A stretch of DNA of 51,667 nt from Terrisporobacter othiniensis (GTDB lineage Bacteria > Bacillota > Clostridia > Peptostreptococcales > Peptostreptococcaceae). The first letter of the stretch is position 1, and the number at the start of each line of letters is the position of its first letter. The position numbers and the translations under genes are program-made. The stretch spans positions 1 through 51,667 of the forward strand of contig NZ_JWHR01000018.1 of assembly GCF_000808015.1 (NCBI RefSeq), read 5' to 3'. Of the stretch, positions 33,113-43,189 are shown in pieces. Under the pieces are notes generated by a model, which worked only from the letters and a program-made list of their open reading frames with translations, had not been told where the DNA came from and ran no database searches.

Positions 33113-36100
33113 ATGGATATATTTCAAATATTAAATATAGACAAAACAAAAGACAAAGATATTATAAAAAGAGCTTATTTAACCAAGCTTCAAAATACCA
33201 ATCCAGAGGACAAACCAGAAGAGTTTATGCAACTAAGACTTGCTTATGAGAAAGCTTTAGAATACGCAAATTCACAAGATGAAATCATTAATGAAAAAGA
33301 TAATTTAAATAGCAAGAAAAGTGAAATAGATATATGGATGGAAAAAGTAGAAGAAGTATATAAAAATTTCAAATCAAGAAATGACCTAGATAAATGGGAA
33401 GAACTTTTAGAAGATGATATATGCCAAAATTTAGATTCCAAAATAGAAGTCAGAGACTCTCTTTTAGAGTTTCTTATGGAAAATTACTTTATACCATCCA
33501 CACTAGTAAGATTTTTAAATAAAGAATTTGATTTTATGGACAATTTAGATGATTTATATGAGAAATTCCCAAAAGCATTTATAGATAATGTAATTATATA
33601 CAAAATGAGTAATGATGAATTTCCACTATATTCACTATTTGATTTAAAAGATAATCTAGATTATGATGAATTTTTGATAAAGTTTTATGAACTTAGAGAT
33701 TTATATAGCGAAAGAGAATATACTTCAGCTTTAAAGCTTTATGATGAAATAAAATCTCTAAATATTTATCATCCAGAATTACAGAAAAAACTAGCGCAAA
33801 TTTATTACTCAATTGATGAGTATGATAAATGTTTAGAAGTAATAGATAAAATGAATATAAAATATGTAGAAATGCTAGAAATAAATTTACTTAAAGCCAT
33901 GGCACTTGCGGGTAAAGGAAATCATAAAGAGGCTAAAGAGTATTATTATGAAATTTTGCAAAAAAATCCAGTAAATTCTAGAGCAATAGAAGGACTTACA
34001 TATATTTATCAAGAAGAAGGCAGATTTTTAGAAGCTAAAGCATTAATATATGGTCTATATTTCAATGGGATTTAGATTATAAAAATATGATATTTTTGAT
34101 AATATAAATAAAAAAATCATAGAGAAATATGAAGAAAATGAAGATGAAAATTACAATAAAAATGAATTAATCGAAATTGCATGGGCTTATAATGATGATA
34201 ATAATTTTGAAAAAGCCCTTCAAATATTAAACTCCATAGAAATAGATGAATCAATTGAAGATATGTATTATGCATTAATGACTAGAATTTACTCAAATTT
34301 AGATAAATACAATGAAGCTTTTGATTACATAGAAAGATGGAAAAAATCAATTGAAAATGTAAAAGAAAATGAAATTACAGATTTTAATAGAAAATATAAA
34401 TGTTTAAGCCAAGTTTATAAATCAAAATCATGTTGTTATTATAATTTAAAGAAAAAAGAATTAGCTCTTGAAAATATAAATAAATCCTTGGAAATTCTGC
34501 CTACAGATATTAATGCTTTAATGCCAAAAATATATATACTTTATAGTCAAAGAAAGTTCCAAGAAGTAATTGACTTATGTGATGAAGTTCTAAAGTTATC
34601 ACCTGAAAATTTAGCCGTATATAGATCAAAAGCAAATGCCCTATACGATATGAATTATTACTCTGATGCATTTGATATATGTGATGAAATGTTGGAAATA
34701 GATAGATATCAAATATTCCCACATATTTGCAAAGCAAGAATTTTAATAGAAGTTGAAGAAATAGATGATGCAAAGGAAATTATAGATTTTCTTCAAGAAG
34801 AAGAGGTTGAATCTGAATCAATAAACTTACTAAAAGGACTTATATCTTATTATGAAGATGATGCAGAAACTGCAAAAGATATACTTGAGAAAGTAATAGA
34901 AAAAATGGAAGAAAATGAAGATACATATGTGGAATTTGATGAAGATGCTTATTTATATTATATAAAATCTACTTATAAAGATAAAACGCCACAGGAAATA
35001 ATAGAACTTGCTAATAAAGGATTAGAATATGACAGCAAAAACACAGAGCTTATGTATTATAAAGCTTGGTATTTAGCTGAAGATGATAAATTAGACGAAG
35101 CTCAAAGTATTTACGAAGAACTAAATATTATAGATGAAGGTAACTCATATGCAAACACTCAACTAGGTCATATTCATAGAGAAAAGAAAGAGTATGACAA
35201 GGCATTGGAATATTATACTAAACAAATAGAACTAGAAGATGACGACGAAGACTATTTTCCTAGAATAGCTTTGAATATGAAGTTATATAATTTAGACAGT
35301 GTATATGAAGACTTAAAATATTTAGAAAGTGTCATGCCACAAAGTGTAAGGGTTTATGATAATCTTGGAATATACTACAGTATCCTTGATAAAAATGAAG
35401 AAGCATTAAAATATTATTTGAAAGCTAAAACAATTGAAGATAGTAATGAAGAAAATGAAGTTGTATATTTAAATTATAGATTAGCAACTGTATATAGAAA
35501 GCTTGGAATGTATGAAGAAGCTATCAAATGTTATGAAGAAGATTATGCGGATGATGAGGATGAAGATACTTTATTTGAAATTTACAATGTATATATGGAT
35601 ATGGGGGATTTCAAAAGAGGTGAAGAACAGTTAAAGAAATATTTAAAAGCAATAAATAAATCAAAATTCAGTGTGGAATATAGATATAGGATGGCAATGA
35701 TGCTTTGGCAATCTGGAAGATTATCTGAAGCAAAAAAATATTTCTCACTAATAATTAACTGTGATGATAGTCAAATAAATAGAGACAAAGGTAGACTTTA
35801 TTATTATATGAATAACTTAAATAGAGCTATACTTTCCATAGAAAAAGGACTTGGCATAAATGAAGTGGAAGTTGAAGTAGATGAAGAAGAGCCAGATATA
35901 AATGCTTATATGCATGCAGCTAGAATATATAATGAGTTAGATTGTAAAGAAGAAGCCATTGAATATGCTAATACAGTATTAAATTTAATACCGAAAGATT
36001 TAGATTATAAAAAAGATGAACTTCCTATGAATTATAAATATGCAGGTGATGCTTATGCAATTTTAGGAGATTTAGATAAAGCTGAAGAATATCTAAAAAA

Positions 36101-36287
36101 AGCTTTGAACTCACCTACATGTATGTATTGTAACAAGAGAAAATGTACAGATGCTATCGCAGGGTTAATTTATTTAGAAATTTTAAAAGAAAATATAGAT
36201 AAAGCCAAAGAGTACTTAGAAGAAGGAAAAAAAATAGATCCTTCAGATGAAGACATAATTGGTTTTGGAGAAATACTTGGTTGTTAA
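33113..36287 (+). pseudogene. Giant TPR protein with degenerate J domain, two frameshifts
   Basis: The 5' part (320 residues) begins with a J-domain-like fold: MDIFQILNIDKTKDKDIIKR, then AYLTKLQNTNPEDKPEEFMQ and LRLAYEKALEYA. The HPD motif that stimulates Hsp70 is replaced by TNPED. Acidic tetratricopeptide-like helices follow. Frame changes near 34066 and 34085 (each missing one base) lead to DLDYKN / YDIFDNINKKIIEKYEENED, then an open frame to 36287 with roughly ten or more TPR units (LENINKSLEILPTDINALMP; EKKEYDKALEYYTKQIELED). The restored protein would be about 1,057 residues. The next gene encodes the Hsp70 HscC 11 bases later, so the two probably form a chaperone/co-chaperone pair. The two frameshifts could be sequence error. 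Confidence 0.75.
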
Positions 36288-36298
36288 GAGGAGAAAAA

Positions 36299-37996
36299 AT
36301 GATAATTGGAATAGATTTGGGAACAACAAATAGTTTAGTAAGCTATTTTCATGAAGGAGAAACAAAAATAATACCAAATAGGCTGGGAGATAATCTTACT
36401 CCTTCCGTTGTTAGTATAGATGAAAATAATAATATATATGTGGGGAAAATAGCAAAAGAAAGAAAAATATTATATCCTCATATGACGGTAGATGTATTTA
36501 AAAGAAGTATGGGTACAAATAAAGAATTTGTACTTAATGATAAAAAATTCAAAGCAGAAGAACTATCTTCTTTTGTATTAAAGTATCTAAAAGAAGATGC
36601 ACAGTTTCATTTAGGACAAAAAGTAGAAGAAGCCATTATAAGTGTGCCAGCATATTTTAATGATGACCAAAGAAAAGCAACAAAAAAAGCAGGAGAACTG
36701 GCAGGTCTAAAGGTAAATAGAATTATTAGTGAACCTACAGCAGCAGCCATTGCTTATGGTATAGATAAAAGAGATGATAATACTAGATTTTTAGTATTTG
36801 ATTTAGGTGGAGGGACTTTTGATATATCCATACTAGAGATGTATGGTAGCATAATGGAAGTTAGAGCAGTAGCCGGAGATAACTACATAGGTGGAGAAGA
36901 TTTCACAGAAATACTTTATAAAATGTTTTTAGAACAAGTAAATTTGAAAGAAGAAGACTTAAGTACAAAGAATTTATCTCATATAAAAAAGCAATGTGAA
37001 ATAGCTAAGATGGAATTTAGTTCAAAGAAAGTTGTACAAATAAAATGCAAGGTGGAAGATAAAATTTACGAAACAAGCATAAACATGGATGACTATGAAA
37101 AATCTTGTGAACTTATTTTATCAAAACTTAAGAAGCCTATAGAAAAAAGTTTGAAAGATGCAAAAATTAAATTAAATCAAATAGATGAAATAATATTAAT
37201 AGGAGGAGCAACAAAACTTCCTATTATAAGAAAGTTTGTAGGTAAAATATTTGGTAGGCTACCAAACACAAGCATAAATCCAGATGAAGCTGTTGCCATG
37301 GGAGCAGCTATTCAAGGAGCCATGAAAGAAAGAAATAAATCAATAAAAGAAGTAATACTTACAGATGTGTGCCCTTTTTCACTGGGAACAGAAGTAGTGA
37401 TGAATTCATCAAATAATAGATACAACGAGACTTATTTCTGTCCTATAATAGAAAGGAACACAACAATACCAGTAAGTAGAACTGAGACATTTTATACAGC
37501 TTACGATAATCAAAGCAAGTTAATAGTTGAGATACTTCAAGGAGAGAGTAGATTTGTAAAAAACAACTTAAAATTAGGACAACTAACTGTAAGTGTGCCT
37601 AGAGGAAAAGCCGGTGATCAGTCCATAGATGTAACTTATACATACGATATAAACTCTTTATTAGAAGTAATAGTGAAAGTAAACTCAACTGGAGAGAAGA
37701 AAAGAGTTATAATTCAAAAACAAGAAAACAAAATAAGTGAAGAAGAAGCTAATGCTAGATTTGAAGAGCTAAGTTATTTAAAAATTCACCCTAGAGAAGA
37801 TGAAAAAAATAAAGAAGTACTTTTTAGGGGCGAGAGAATGTATGAAGAAAGTATGGGAGAAGATAGACAGGTAATTAACTCAGCATTGATAGAGTTTGAA
37901 AATATCCTTAATAAACAGGATAAGATTGAAATTGAAAATGCAAGAGAGAAGTTAAATAATTTATTAAATGATATAGAGTTTGATCAGCTATATTAA
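36299..37996 (+). CDS. hscC: Hsp70-family chaperone HscC
   Basis: The ATG at 36299 follows AGGAG; the in-frame TTG at 36281 overlaps the preceding gene and is rejected. The 565-residue product is an Hsp70 of the HscC type, shorter than DnaK (about 610) through a trimmed lid. Nucleotide-binding motifs are [15 protein letters not shown] at the N-terminus, [44 protein letters not shown] and [15 protein letters not shown]. The substrate domain starts with [11 protein letters not shown] and [15 protein letters not shown]. No grpE or dnaJ is adjacent; the degenerate J/TPR gene upstream is the likely partner. It ends at a copy of the recurring hairpin. Confidence 0.9.
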   Translation: MIIGIDLGTTNSLVSYFHEGETKIIPNRLGDNLTPSVVSIDENNNIYVGKIAKERKILYPHMTVDVFKRSMGTNKEFVLNDKKFKAEELSSFVLKYLKEDAQFHLGQKVEEAIISVPAYFNDDQRKATKKAGELAGLKVNRIISEPTAAAIAYGIDKRDDNTRFLVFDLGGGTFDISILEMYGSIMEVRAVAGDNYIGGEDFTEILYKMFLEQVNLKEEDLSTKNLSHIKKQCEIAKMEFSSKKVVQIKCKVEDKIYETSINMDDYEKSCELILSKLKKPIEKSLKDAKIKLNQIDEIILIGGATKLPIIRKFVGKIFGRLPNTSINPDEAVAMGAAIQGAMKERNKSIKEVILTDVCPFSLGTEVVMNSSNNRYNETYFCPIIERNTTIPVSRTETFYTAYDNQSKLIVEILQGESRFVKNNLKLGQLTVSVPRGKAGDQSIDVTYTYDINSLLEVIVKVNSTGEKKRVIIQKQENKISEEEANARFEELSYLKIHPREDEKNKEVLFRGERMYEESMGEDRQVINSALIEFENILNKQDKIEIENAREKLNNLLNDIEFDQLY

Positions 37997-38027
37997 TTGT
38001 ATATAAGAAAAATATAATTTGAATTTT

Positions 38028-38058
38028 AAAGGGTGTATCAAAAAATGATACACCCTTT
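38028..38058. terminator. Terminator, copy 3 of the GGGTGTATCA hairpin
   Basis: AAAGGGTGTATCA (38028-38040) pairs with TGATACACCCTTT (38046-38058). GAATTTTA precedes it here, so it is inverted relative to copies 1 and 2. Confidence 0.8.
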
Positions 38059-38194
38059 GTACATATACTTACTCATATTTTCCTTAAAATTTAATTATTA
38101 ACAAGAAACTTTTCAATTTGATAAAAACTAGTATATAATTAATATGTAGGGGTGTTAAAGTATGAGCTTATTTAACTACAGAGGGGAGAATACT

Positions 38195-38668
38195 ATGAGG
38201 CAGATTAAAATTATAAAAAAAGACAAGCTTTCAAGTAGCAAGTGGTCAGGTGGAACAACTACTCAGCTTTATATTTATCCAGAAAATGAACTTTATGAAA
38301 ATAGAAATTTTACATTTAGAATTAGCTCAGCAAAAGTTGATTTGGAAGAATCTACTTTTACAAAATTACCAAATATAAAAAGAAGAATAATGATACTTGA
38401 TGGAAAACTTAAATTAATCCATGAAAACTACCATAGTGTAACTCTTGAAAAGTTCCAACAAGATACTTTTTATGGAGACTGGAATACTAAGAGCTATGGA
38501 AAAGTAACTGATTTTAACTTAATGTTAAATGATAATGCAGATGGATTTATAGAATATATTAATCTAAAAAATGAAAAAATTATTAATCCTTATAAAAATG
38601 ATAAGTACAATAATACAACAGAAGTTTTTTATTGTGTAAGAGGAAAATTAAATATAAGCATAAAATAA
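38195..38668 (+). CDS. HutD/Ves-family cupin protein
   Basis: The 157-residue product matches the HutD/Ves family of two-barrel cupins: KDKLSSSKWSGGTTTQLYIY near the N-terminus, FTFRISSAKVDLEESTFTKL, and RRIMILDGKLKLIHE with the regulatory-type beta turn. Family members are linked with histidine use (HutD) or cold response (Ves); the activity is not settled. I place the start at 38195, behind GGGGAG and at the conserved RQIKIIKK; an upstream ATG at 38162 with AGGGGTG is the alternative. The C-terminus ends early in the second barrel (CVRGKLNISIK), so the tail may be truncated. No hut genes are adjacent. Confidence 0.75.
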   Translation: MRQIKIIKKDKLSSSKWSGGTTTQLYIYPENELYENRNFTFRISSAKVDLEESTFTKLPNIKRRIMILDGKLKLIHENYHSVTLEKFQQDTFYGDWNTKSYGKVTDFNLMLNDNADGFIEYINLKNEKIINPYKNDKYNNTTEVFYCVRGKLNISIK

Positions 38669-38829
38669 ATTCAGATATTATAAAACCAAAAGTAAACTAT
38701 TAAACTTTTATTGAAAAGTTAAAATTAAAATAATATATTATGAAAAATAAAAATATAAAAAATAATTAAACAAAATATAATTTGGGTATATATGTAATAA
38801 GTGATAAATTAAAACAGGGGGAACATATT

Positions 38830-39639
38830 ATGGATTATAAAAATCTTATATTAAACAGAAAATCAGTAAGAGAATTTAAAGATACAAGTATAGATTCTAA
38901 ATACTTTTGTGAAATAGAAAAGTACATCAACAATTCTAAAAAATTATTACCGGAAATAGAAGTTGAAATGAGAATGTATGACTTTAAAGATTGCTATGAA
39001 AAGATAAATGAATTAGCAGGATATAATGGATTTTTAATTCAAGCACCAAACTATATTATCTTACTTTCAGATGTGAAAAATGGTTATATAGAAAATAGTG
39101 GATATATTGGTGAAAGATTAATATTAAAAGCTAGAGATCTAGGAATTGATTCTTGTTGGATAACATTTAAAGATAGCAAAGATATAAAAGAAAAGTTGAA
39201 CATTTCTAGTGATAAAGAAGTTACAGCAATAATTGCTTTAGGTTATGAAGATGATATAAACTCTAAAAATAAAAGTATATCAGAGAGATTAAGTGTGGAA
39301 GAAATTGTATTCATGGATGAATGGGGAAATAATGCAAGTGTAACTGAGCTGGAAGAAAGATATCTTCTTGATGCATTCTCTTATGCAAGAATGGCTCCAT
39401 CTAGTCTTAATAGACAACCATGGAGATTTATAATTGATGGTGGTAAGGTTATACTAGCAGTTAAAAGTGATGACTTTAGTAGTGATTATGAAGGAAGTAT
39501 AGACACAGGAATAGCAATGCTTTATTTCAGTCTAATAATAGATACAACAATGTTTGATTTAACATGGCATGTGGGAAGTTTAGATAAAGATTATAAAATA
39601 CCTAGTGATTATAAAATAGTAGGGTACTGTAATATATAA
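38830..39639 (+). CDS. Nitroreductase-family protein
   Basis: The ATG at 38830 follows CAGGGGG. The 269-residue product has the nitroreductase (TM1586-like) fold: NRKSVREFKDTSIDSKYFCE at the start with the FMN-phosphate Arg, APNYIILLSDVKNGYIENSG, an ARDLGIDSCWITF helix, and a second half AFSYARMAPSSLNRQPWRFI that supplies the FMN isoalloxazine contacts. Such enzymes reduce nitro compounds, quinones or flavins with NAD(P)H. The physiological substrate is unknown. It is monocistronic with a strong terminator. An upstream in-frame ATG at 38782 lacks a ribosome binding site and is rejected. Confidence 0.85.
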   Translation: MDYKNLILNRKSVREFKDTSIDSKYFCEIEKYINNSKKLLPEIEVEMRMYDFKDCYEKINELAGYNGFLIQAPNYIILLSDVKNGYIENSGYIGERLILKARDLGIDSCWITFKDSKDIKEKLNISSDKEVTAIIALGYEDDINSKNKSISERLSVEEIVFMDEWGNNASVTELEERYLLDAFSYARMAPSSLNRQPWRFIIDGGKVILAVKSDDFSSDYEGSIDTGIAMLYFSLIIDTTMFDLTWHVGSLDKDYKIPSDYKIVGYCNI

Positions 39640-39646
39640 GTAGGGG

Positions 39647-39680
39647 AAATGGCATATCAAAGAGATATGCCATTTTTTTT
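39647..39680 (+). terminator. Terminator of the nitroreductase gene
   Basis: AAATGGCATATC (39647-39658) pairs perfectly with GATATGCCATTT (39664-39675), with an eight-T run. Confidence 0.92.
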
Positions 39681-39735
39681 GTGAAAAAATAAAAAAATTA
39701 AATAAAAAAGTTTAAACTAATATAAAAATGCGTAT

Positions 39736-39751
39736 ATACTACATATAGTGT
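39736..39751. promoter_or_regulatory. NrdR box 1
   Basis: ATACTACATATAGTGT fits the NrdR consensus acaCwAtATaTwGtgt at nearly all positions. It overlaps a predicted -10 (TATACT, 39735-39740) whose -35 would be TTTAAA at 39711-39716. Confidence 0.8.
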
Positions 39752-39766
39752 TTTAAAATATAATAA

Positions 39767-39782
39767 CAACTATATGTAGTAT
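39767..39782. promoter_or_regulatory. NrdR box 2
   Basis: CAACTATATGTAGTAT has its centre 31 bases from box 1, about three helical turns, the usual NrdR pair spacing. The two cores (CTACATATAG and CTATATGTAG) are exact complements. Confidence 0.8.
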
Positions 39783-39875
39783 TGATTGCTAAAGTACATA
39801 TAAAAATATATTAAATATTAATGAGCAAAATAAAACAAAGTAAATAAACGTAGTAAATATAAAAGGATGGTAAAC

Positions 39876-41975
39876 ATGAACTGGATAGAACTTAACAATC
39901 AAGTCATAATAAAAGATGAAGATGGAAAATATCAATTAGGAAAAGATAAAGAAGCTTTAAAAAGCTATATTGAGGAATATGTAAATCCAAATATAAAAAA
40001 ATTCAATAATATAGAAGAAAGAATAAAGTACTTAATAGAAAATAATTATTACGATGAAGAAGTAATAAACAAATACAGCATGGAGTTTATAAAGAAAGTT
40101 TATAACCATGTAAGTAATTGTGAGTTCAAATTCCAATCATATATGAGTGCGAATAAATTTTATCAAAATTATGCTTTAAAAAGTGATGATGGAAAAACAA
40201 TACTTGAGACTTATAATGACAAGGTGTTAATAGTAGCTTTAGCTCTTGCAAATGGAGATGAAAGTCTAGCTATAAATTTAGCAGATAAACTAATAAAGCA
40301 AGAGTTTCAACCAGCAACACCAACATTTTTAAATGCAGGAAGAGCAAGAGCGGGAGAGATGGTTTCTTGTTTCTTACTTTCAGTGGAAGATAGTACAGAT
40401 GGTATATCTTATGCTATATCTTCAGCAAACCATTTATCAAAAATAGGTGGAGGAGTAGCTCTAAATTTAACTAGACTAAGAGCCGCAGGAGATCCTATAA
40501 AAGGAATAGAAGGGGCAGCAGGAGGCCCTGTTGGTGTGGCAAAAATGTTGGAACAATCTTTTAGTTATTTTAACCAAATGGGTGCTAGACAAGGAGCAGG
40601 TGCAGTATATATAAGTGTATTCCATCCTGATTTTGAATTATTGATGGATACTAAAAAAATTAATGCAGATGAAAAAGTAAGATTAGCATCACTTTCTTTA
40701 GGTGCTATAATTCACGACAAATTTATGGAATTAGCAGAGAAAAATGAAAAAGCATATGCATTTTATCCTTACAGTGTATACAAAAAATACAATATTCACT
40801 TAGATGAAATAAAAATGGATGAATGGTATGACAAATTAGTTGCTGATGATGATATTAGAAAAAAAGAAATTAATCCGAGACAAATGTTAACGAAAATAGC
40901 TGGCATGCAACAAGAAAGTGGATATCCTTATGTAATCTTTATAGACACTGCTAACAAAGAGCACACTTTAAAAGATTTAGGAATTATAAAAATGTCAAAC
41001 TTATGTTGTGAAATATTCCAATATCAAAAACCATCAGAGATAAAAGGTTACTCTGGTGATAACAATTGGGGACAAGATATCAGTTGTAATTTAGGATCAC
41101 TAAATATAGCTAATGTTATGGACAATAAAGACGTTGAAAAAATAGTAGAAACAGCCATAAGAGCTTTAACTTATGTATCTGATAAAACAAGTATTTCTCA
41201 AGTCCCAACAGTGAAAAATGGTAACGACAAATCTCATTCTATAGGACTTGGAGCCATGAACTTACATGGATATTTAGTAAGAGAAAATGTGCTTTATACT
41301 TCTGATGAAGCAATAGACTTTTGTAATGTATTTTTCGCAATGATTAGATTCTATGCCATAAAATCATCTATGAAAATAGCTATGGAAAGAAATAAAACTT
41401 TTGAAGGATTTGAAAAATCTGAATATGCAAAAGGAAAAAATAGCTTAGTTTTAAGAAAATACTATGAAAATTCATACTTACCAAAGACTGAAAAAATAAA
41501 AGAATTATTTAAAGAAATATATGTCCCAACAAAAGAAGACTGGTCAAAATTATTAGATGAAGTTAAAGAAAATGGAATATACAATGCATACTTAACAGCT
41601 ATAGCACCAACACAAAGTATAAGTTATGTGCAAAATGCCACATCTAGTATAATGCCAATAACAGAACCAGTAGAAGTAAGAACTTATGGTGATTCTACAA
41701 CAATTTATCCTATGCCATTTTTAACTAATGAAAATATGCTTTATTATCAATCAGGTTATAGAATGGATATGAGAAAAGTAATAGACATAGTTGCTACTGC
41801 GCAGCAGCATGTGGATCAAGGTATATCAACAACATTATTTGTAACAGATGATAAAACAACTAGGGATATAGCAAGATATTATATTTATGCTTATAAAAAA
41901 GGATTAAAAAGTTTATATTACACAAGAACAAAGATGACAAGAGATGATAATGAGTGTCTTATGTGTTCAGTATAG
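39876..41975 (+). CDS. nrdE: Class Ib ribonucleotide reductase alpha subunit
   Basis: NrdE reduces ribonucleoside diphosphates to deoxy forms using a radical supplied by NrdF. The ATG at 39876 is chosen because the ATG at 39867 lies inside AAAGGATGG, the ribosome binding site. The 699-residue product shows the class I core: PATPTFLNAGRARAGEMVSC, FLLSVEDSTDGISYAISSAN, GSLNIANVM, the substrate loop NLCCEIFQ, the GLGAMNLHGYL segment, and the C-terminal redox pair CLMC for NrdH-like donors. It lacks an ATP-cone, as class Ib does. nrdF starts 12 bases later. NrdR is expected to repress it. Confidence 0.94.
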   Translation: MNWIELNNQVIIKDEDGKYQLGKDKEALKSYIEEYVNPNIKKFNNIEERIKYLIENNYYDEEVINKYSMEFIKKVYNHVSNCEFKFQSYMSANKFYQNYALKSDDGKTILETYNDKVLIVALALANGDESLAINLADKLIKQEFQPATPTFLNAGRARAGEMVSCFLLSVEDSTDGISYAISSANHLSKIGGGVALNLTRLRAAGDPIKGIEGAAGGPVGVAKMLEQSFSYFNQMGARQGAGAVYISVFHPDFELLMDTKKINADEKVRLASLSLGAIIHDKFMELAEKNEKAYAFYPYSVYKKYNIHLDEIKMDEWYDKLVADDDIRKKEINPRQMLTKIAGMQQESGYPYVIFIDTANKEHTLKDLGIIKMSNLCCEIFQYQKPSEIKGYSGDNNWGQDISCNLGSLNIANVMDNKDVEKIVETAIRALTYVSDKTSISQVPTVKNGNDKSHSIGLGAMNLHGYLVRENVLYTSDEAIDFCNVFFAMIRFYAIKSSMKIAMERNKTFEGFEKSEYAKGKNSLVLRKYYENSYLPKTEKIKELFKEIYVPTKEDWSKLLDEVKENGIYNAYLTAIAPTQSISYVQNATSSIMPITEPVEVRTYGDSTTIYPMPFLTNENMLYYQSGYRMDMRKVIDIVATAQQHVDQGISTTLFVTDDKTTRDIARYYIYAYKKGLKSLYYTRTKMTRDDNECLMCSV

Positions 41976-41987
41976 GGAGAGAAAGTT

Positions 41988-42959
41988 ATGACATTTAGTT
42001 TAAATAAAATACACAAAGCAGTAAACTGGAATAAAGAAGATGATAATTTTACACAAGCATTTTGGGATCAAAACGTAAAACAGTTTTGGCTTCCAGAAGA
42101 AATTTCAGTATCAAAGGATTTAAAAGTTTGGAATGAACTTAAAGAAAATGAAAAAATCTTATATAAAAAAGTTTTAGCAGGATTAACATTACTAGATACA
42201 AAACAAGGGAATAATGGTATACCTTCAATGATGAGCTTAACTGATAATCTTCAAAGAAAGGCTGTACTTTCATTTATGGGAACTATGGAAGAAATTCATG
42301 CTAAAAGTTATTCATCCATATTTACAACACTACTTTCAAATAGAGAGATAGATGAACTATTTGATTGGATAGAAAGTGAAGAAACTCTTCAAAGAAAAGC
42401 TGATTTAATACTTCAGCAATATGAAAATACAACTGACGAAAAAAGTTTATATTTATCTATGGTAACAAGCGTATTTTTAGAAAGTTTTTTATTTTACTCA
42501 GGATTCTTTTATCCGCTATTCCTTGCAGGACAAGGTAAAATGGTGGCAAGTGGTGAGATAATTTCTCTTATTTTAAGGGATGAATCACTTCATGGAAAGT
42601 ATATAGGGCTTTTAGCACAAGAGAAGTTTGAAAAATTCAATGAAGAAGAAAGAAAAGAATTAAAAAATAAAATGTATGAAATATTCAATAATCTTATGGA
42701 AAATGAGATAAAATACACGAAGCTAATTTACAATGAAAGTGGACTTGAGGAAGAGGTAATTAACTTCTTGCAATACAATGCTAATAGAGCTTTAGAAAAC
42801 TTAGGATTTGAAGATTACTATGAAGTTAAAGATATTAATCCAATAGTACTAAATGGATTAAGCACAGAAACAAAAACTCATGATTTCTTCTCTACAAAAG
42901 GAAACGGATATCAAAAGGGTATCTATGAAGAGTTAGAAGACGAAGATTTTATAATATAA
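41988..42959 (+). CDS. nrdF: Class Ib ribonucleotide reductase beta subunit
   Basis: NrdF houses the dimanganese- or diiron-tyrosyl radical cofactor. The 323-residue product has the metal ligands in order: Asp in LTLLDTKQGNNG, Glu-x-x-His in MEEIHAKSYSSIF with the radical Tyr close by (SYS), Glu in FLESFLFYSGF, and the Glu/His pair in LRDESLHGKYIG. The C-terminus (EELEDEDFII) is the acidic/aromatic peptide that docks with NrdE. nrdI, the flavodoxin-like activase often next to nrdEF, is not in this window. GGAGA precedes the ATG. Confidence 0.94.
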   Translation: MTFSLNKIHKAVNWNKEDDNFTQAFWDQNVKQFWLPEEISVSKDLKVWNELKENEKILYKKVLAGLTLLDTKQGNNGIPSMMSLTDNLQRKAVLSFMGTMEEIHAKSYSSIFTTLLSNREIDELFDWIESEETLQRKADLILQQYENTTDEKSLYLSMVTSVFLESFLFYSGFFYPLFLAGQGKMVASGEIISLILRDESLHGKYIGLLAQEKFEKFNEEERKELKNKMYEIFNNLMENEIKYTKLIYNESGLEEEVINFLQYNANRALENLGFEDYYEVKDINPIVLNGLSTETKTHDFFSTKGNGYQKGIYEELEDEDFII

Positions 42960-42976
42960 ATAAGATATAGAAAAAT

Positions 42977-43022
42977 AAAGGCAATTACCTTAGATATTAA
43001 TTTCTAAAGTAGTTGCTTTTTT
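42977..43022 (+). terminator. Terminator of nrdEF
   Basis: AAAGGCAATTAC pairs with GTAGTTGCTTTT allowing G-U pairs, followed by Ts. Confidence 0.65.
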
Positions 43023-43189
43023 AATATAAAAATAAATTATCACATATTACCATTGTAAAATTCATAAAAAATGCCTATAATTAAATCAAAGAACATATGT
43101 TCTTAATTATGGAAATATTTATTATAAAGACTAAATACTTAATATATCTTATTAAAATTAAAGTAAAAGATTACATAGGAGGTGAAGTT

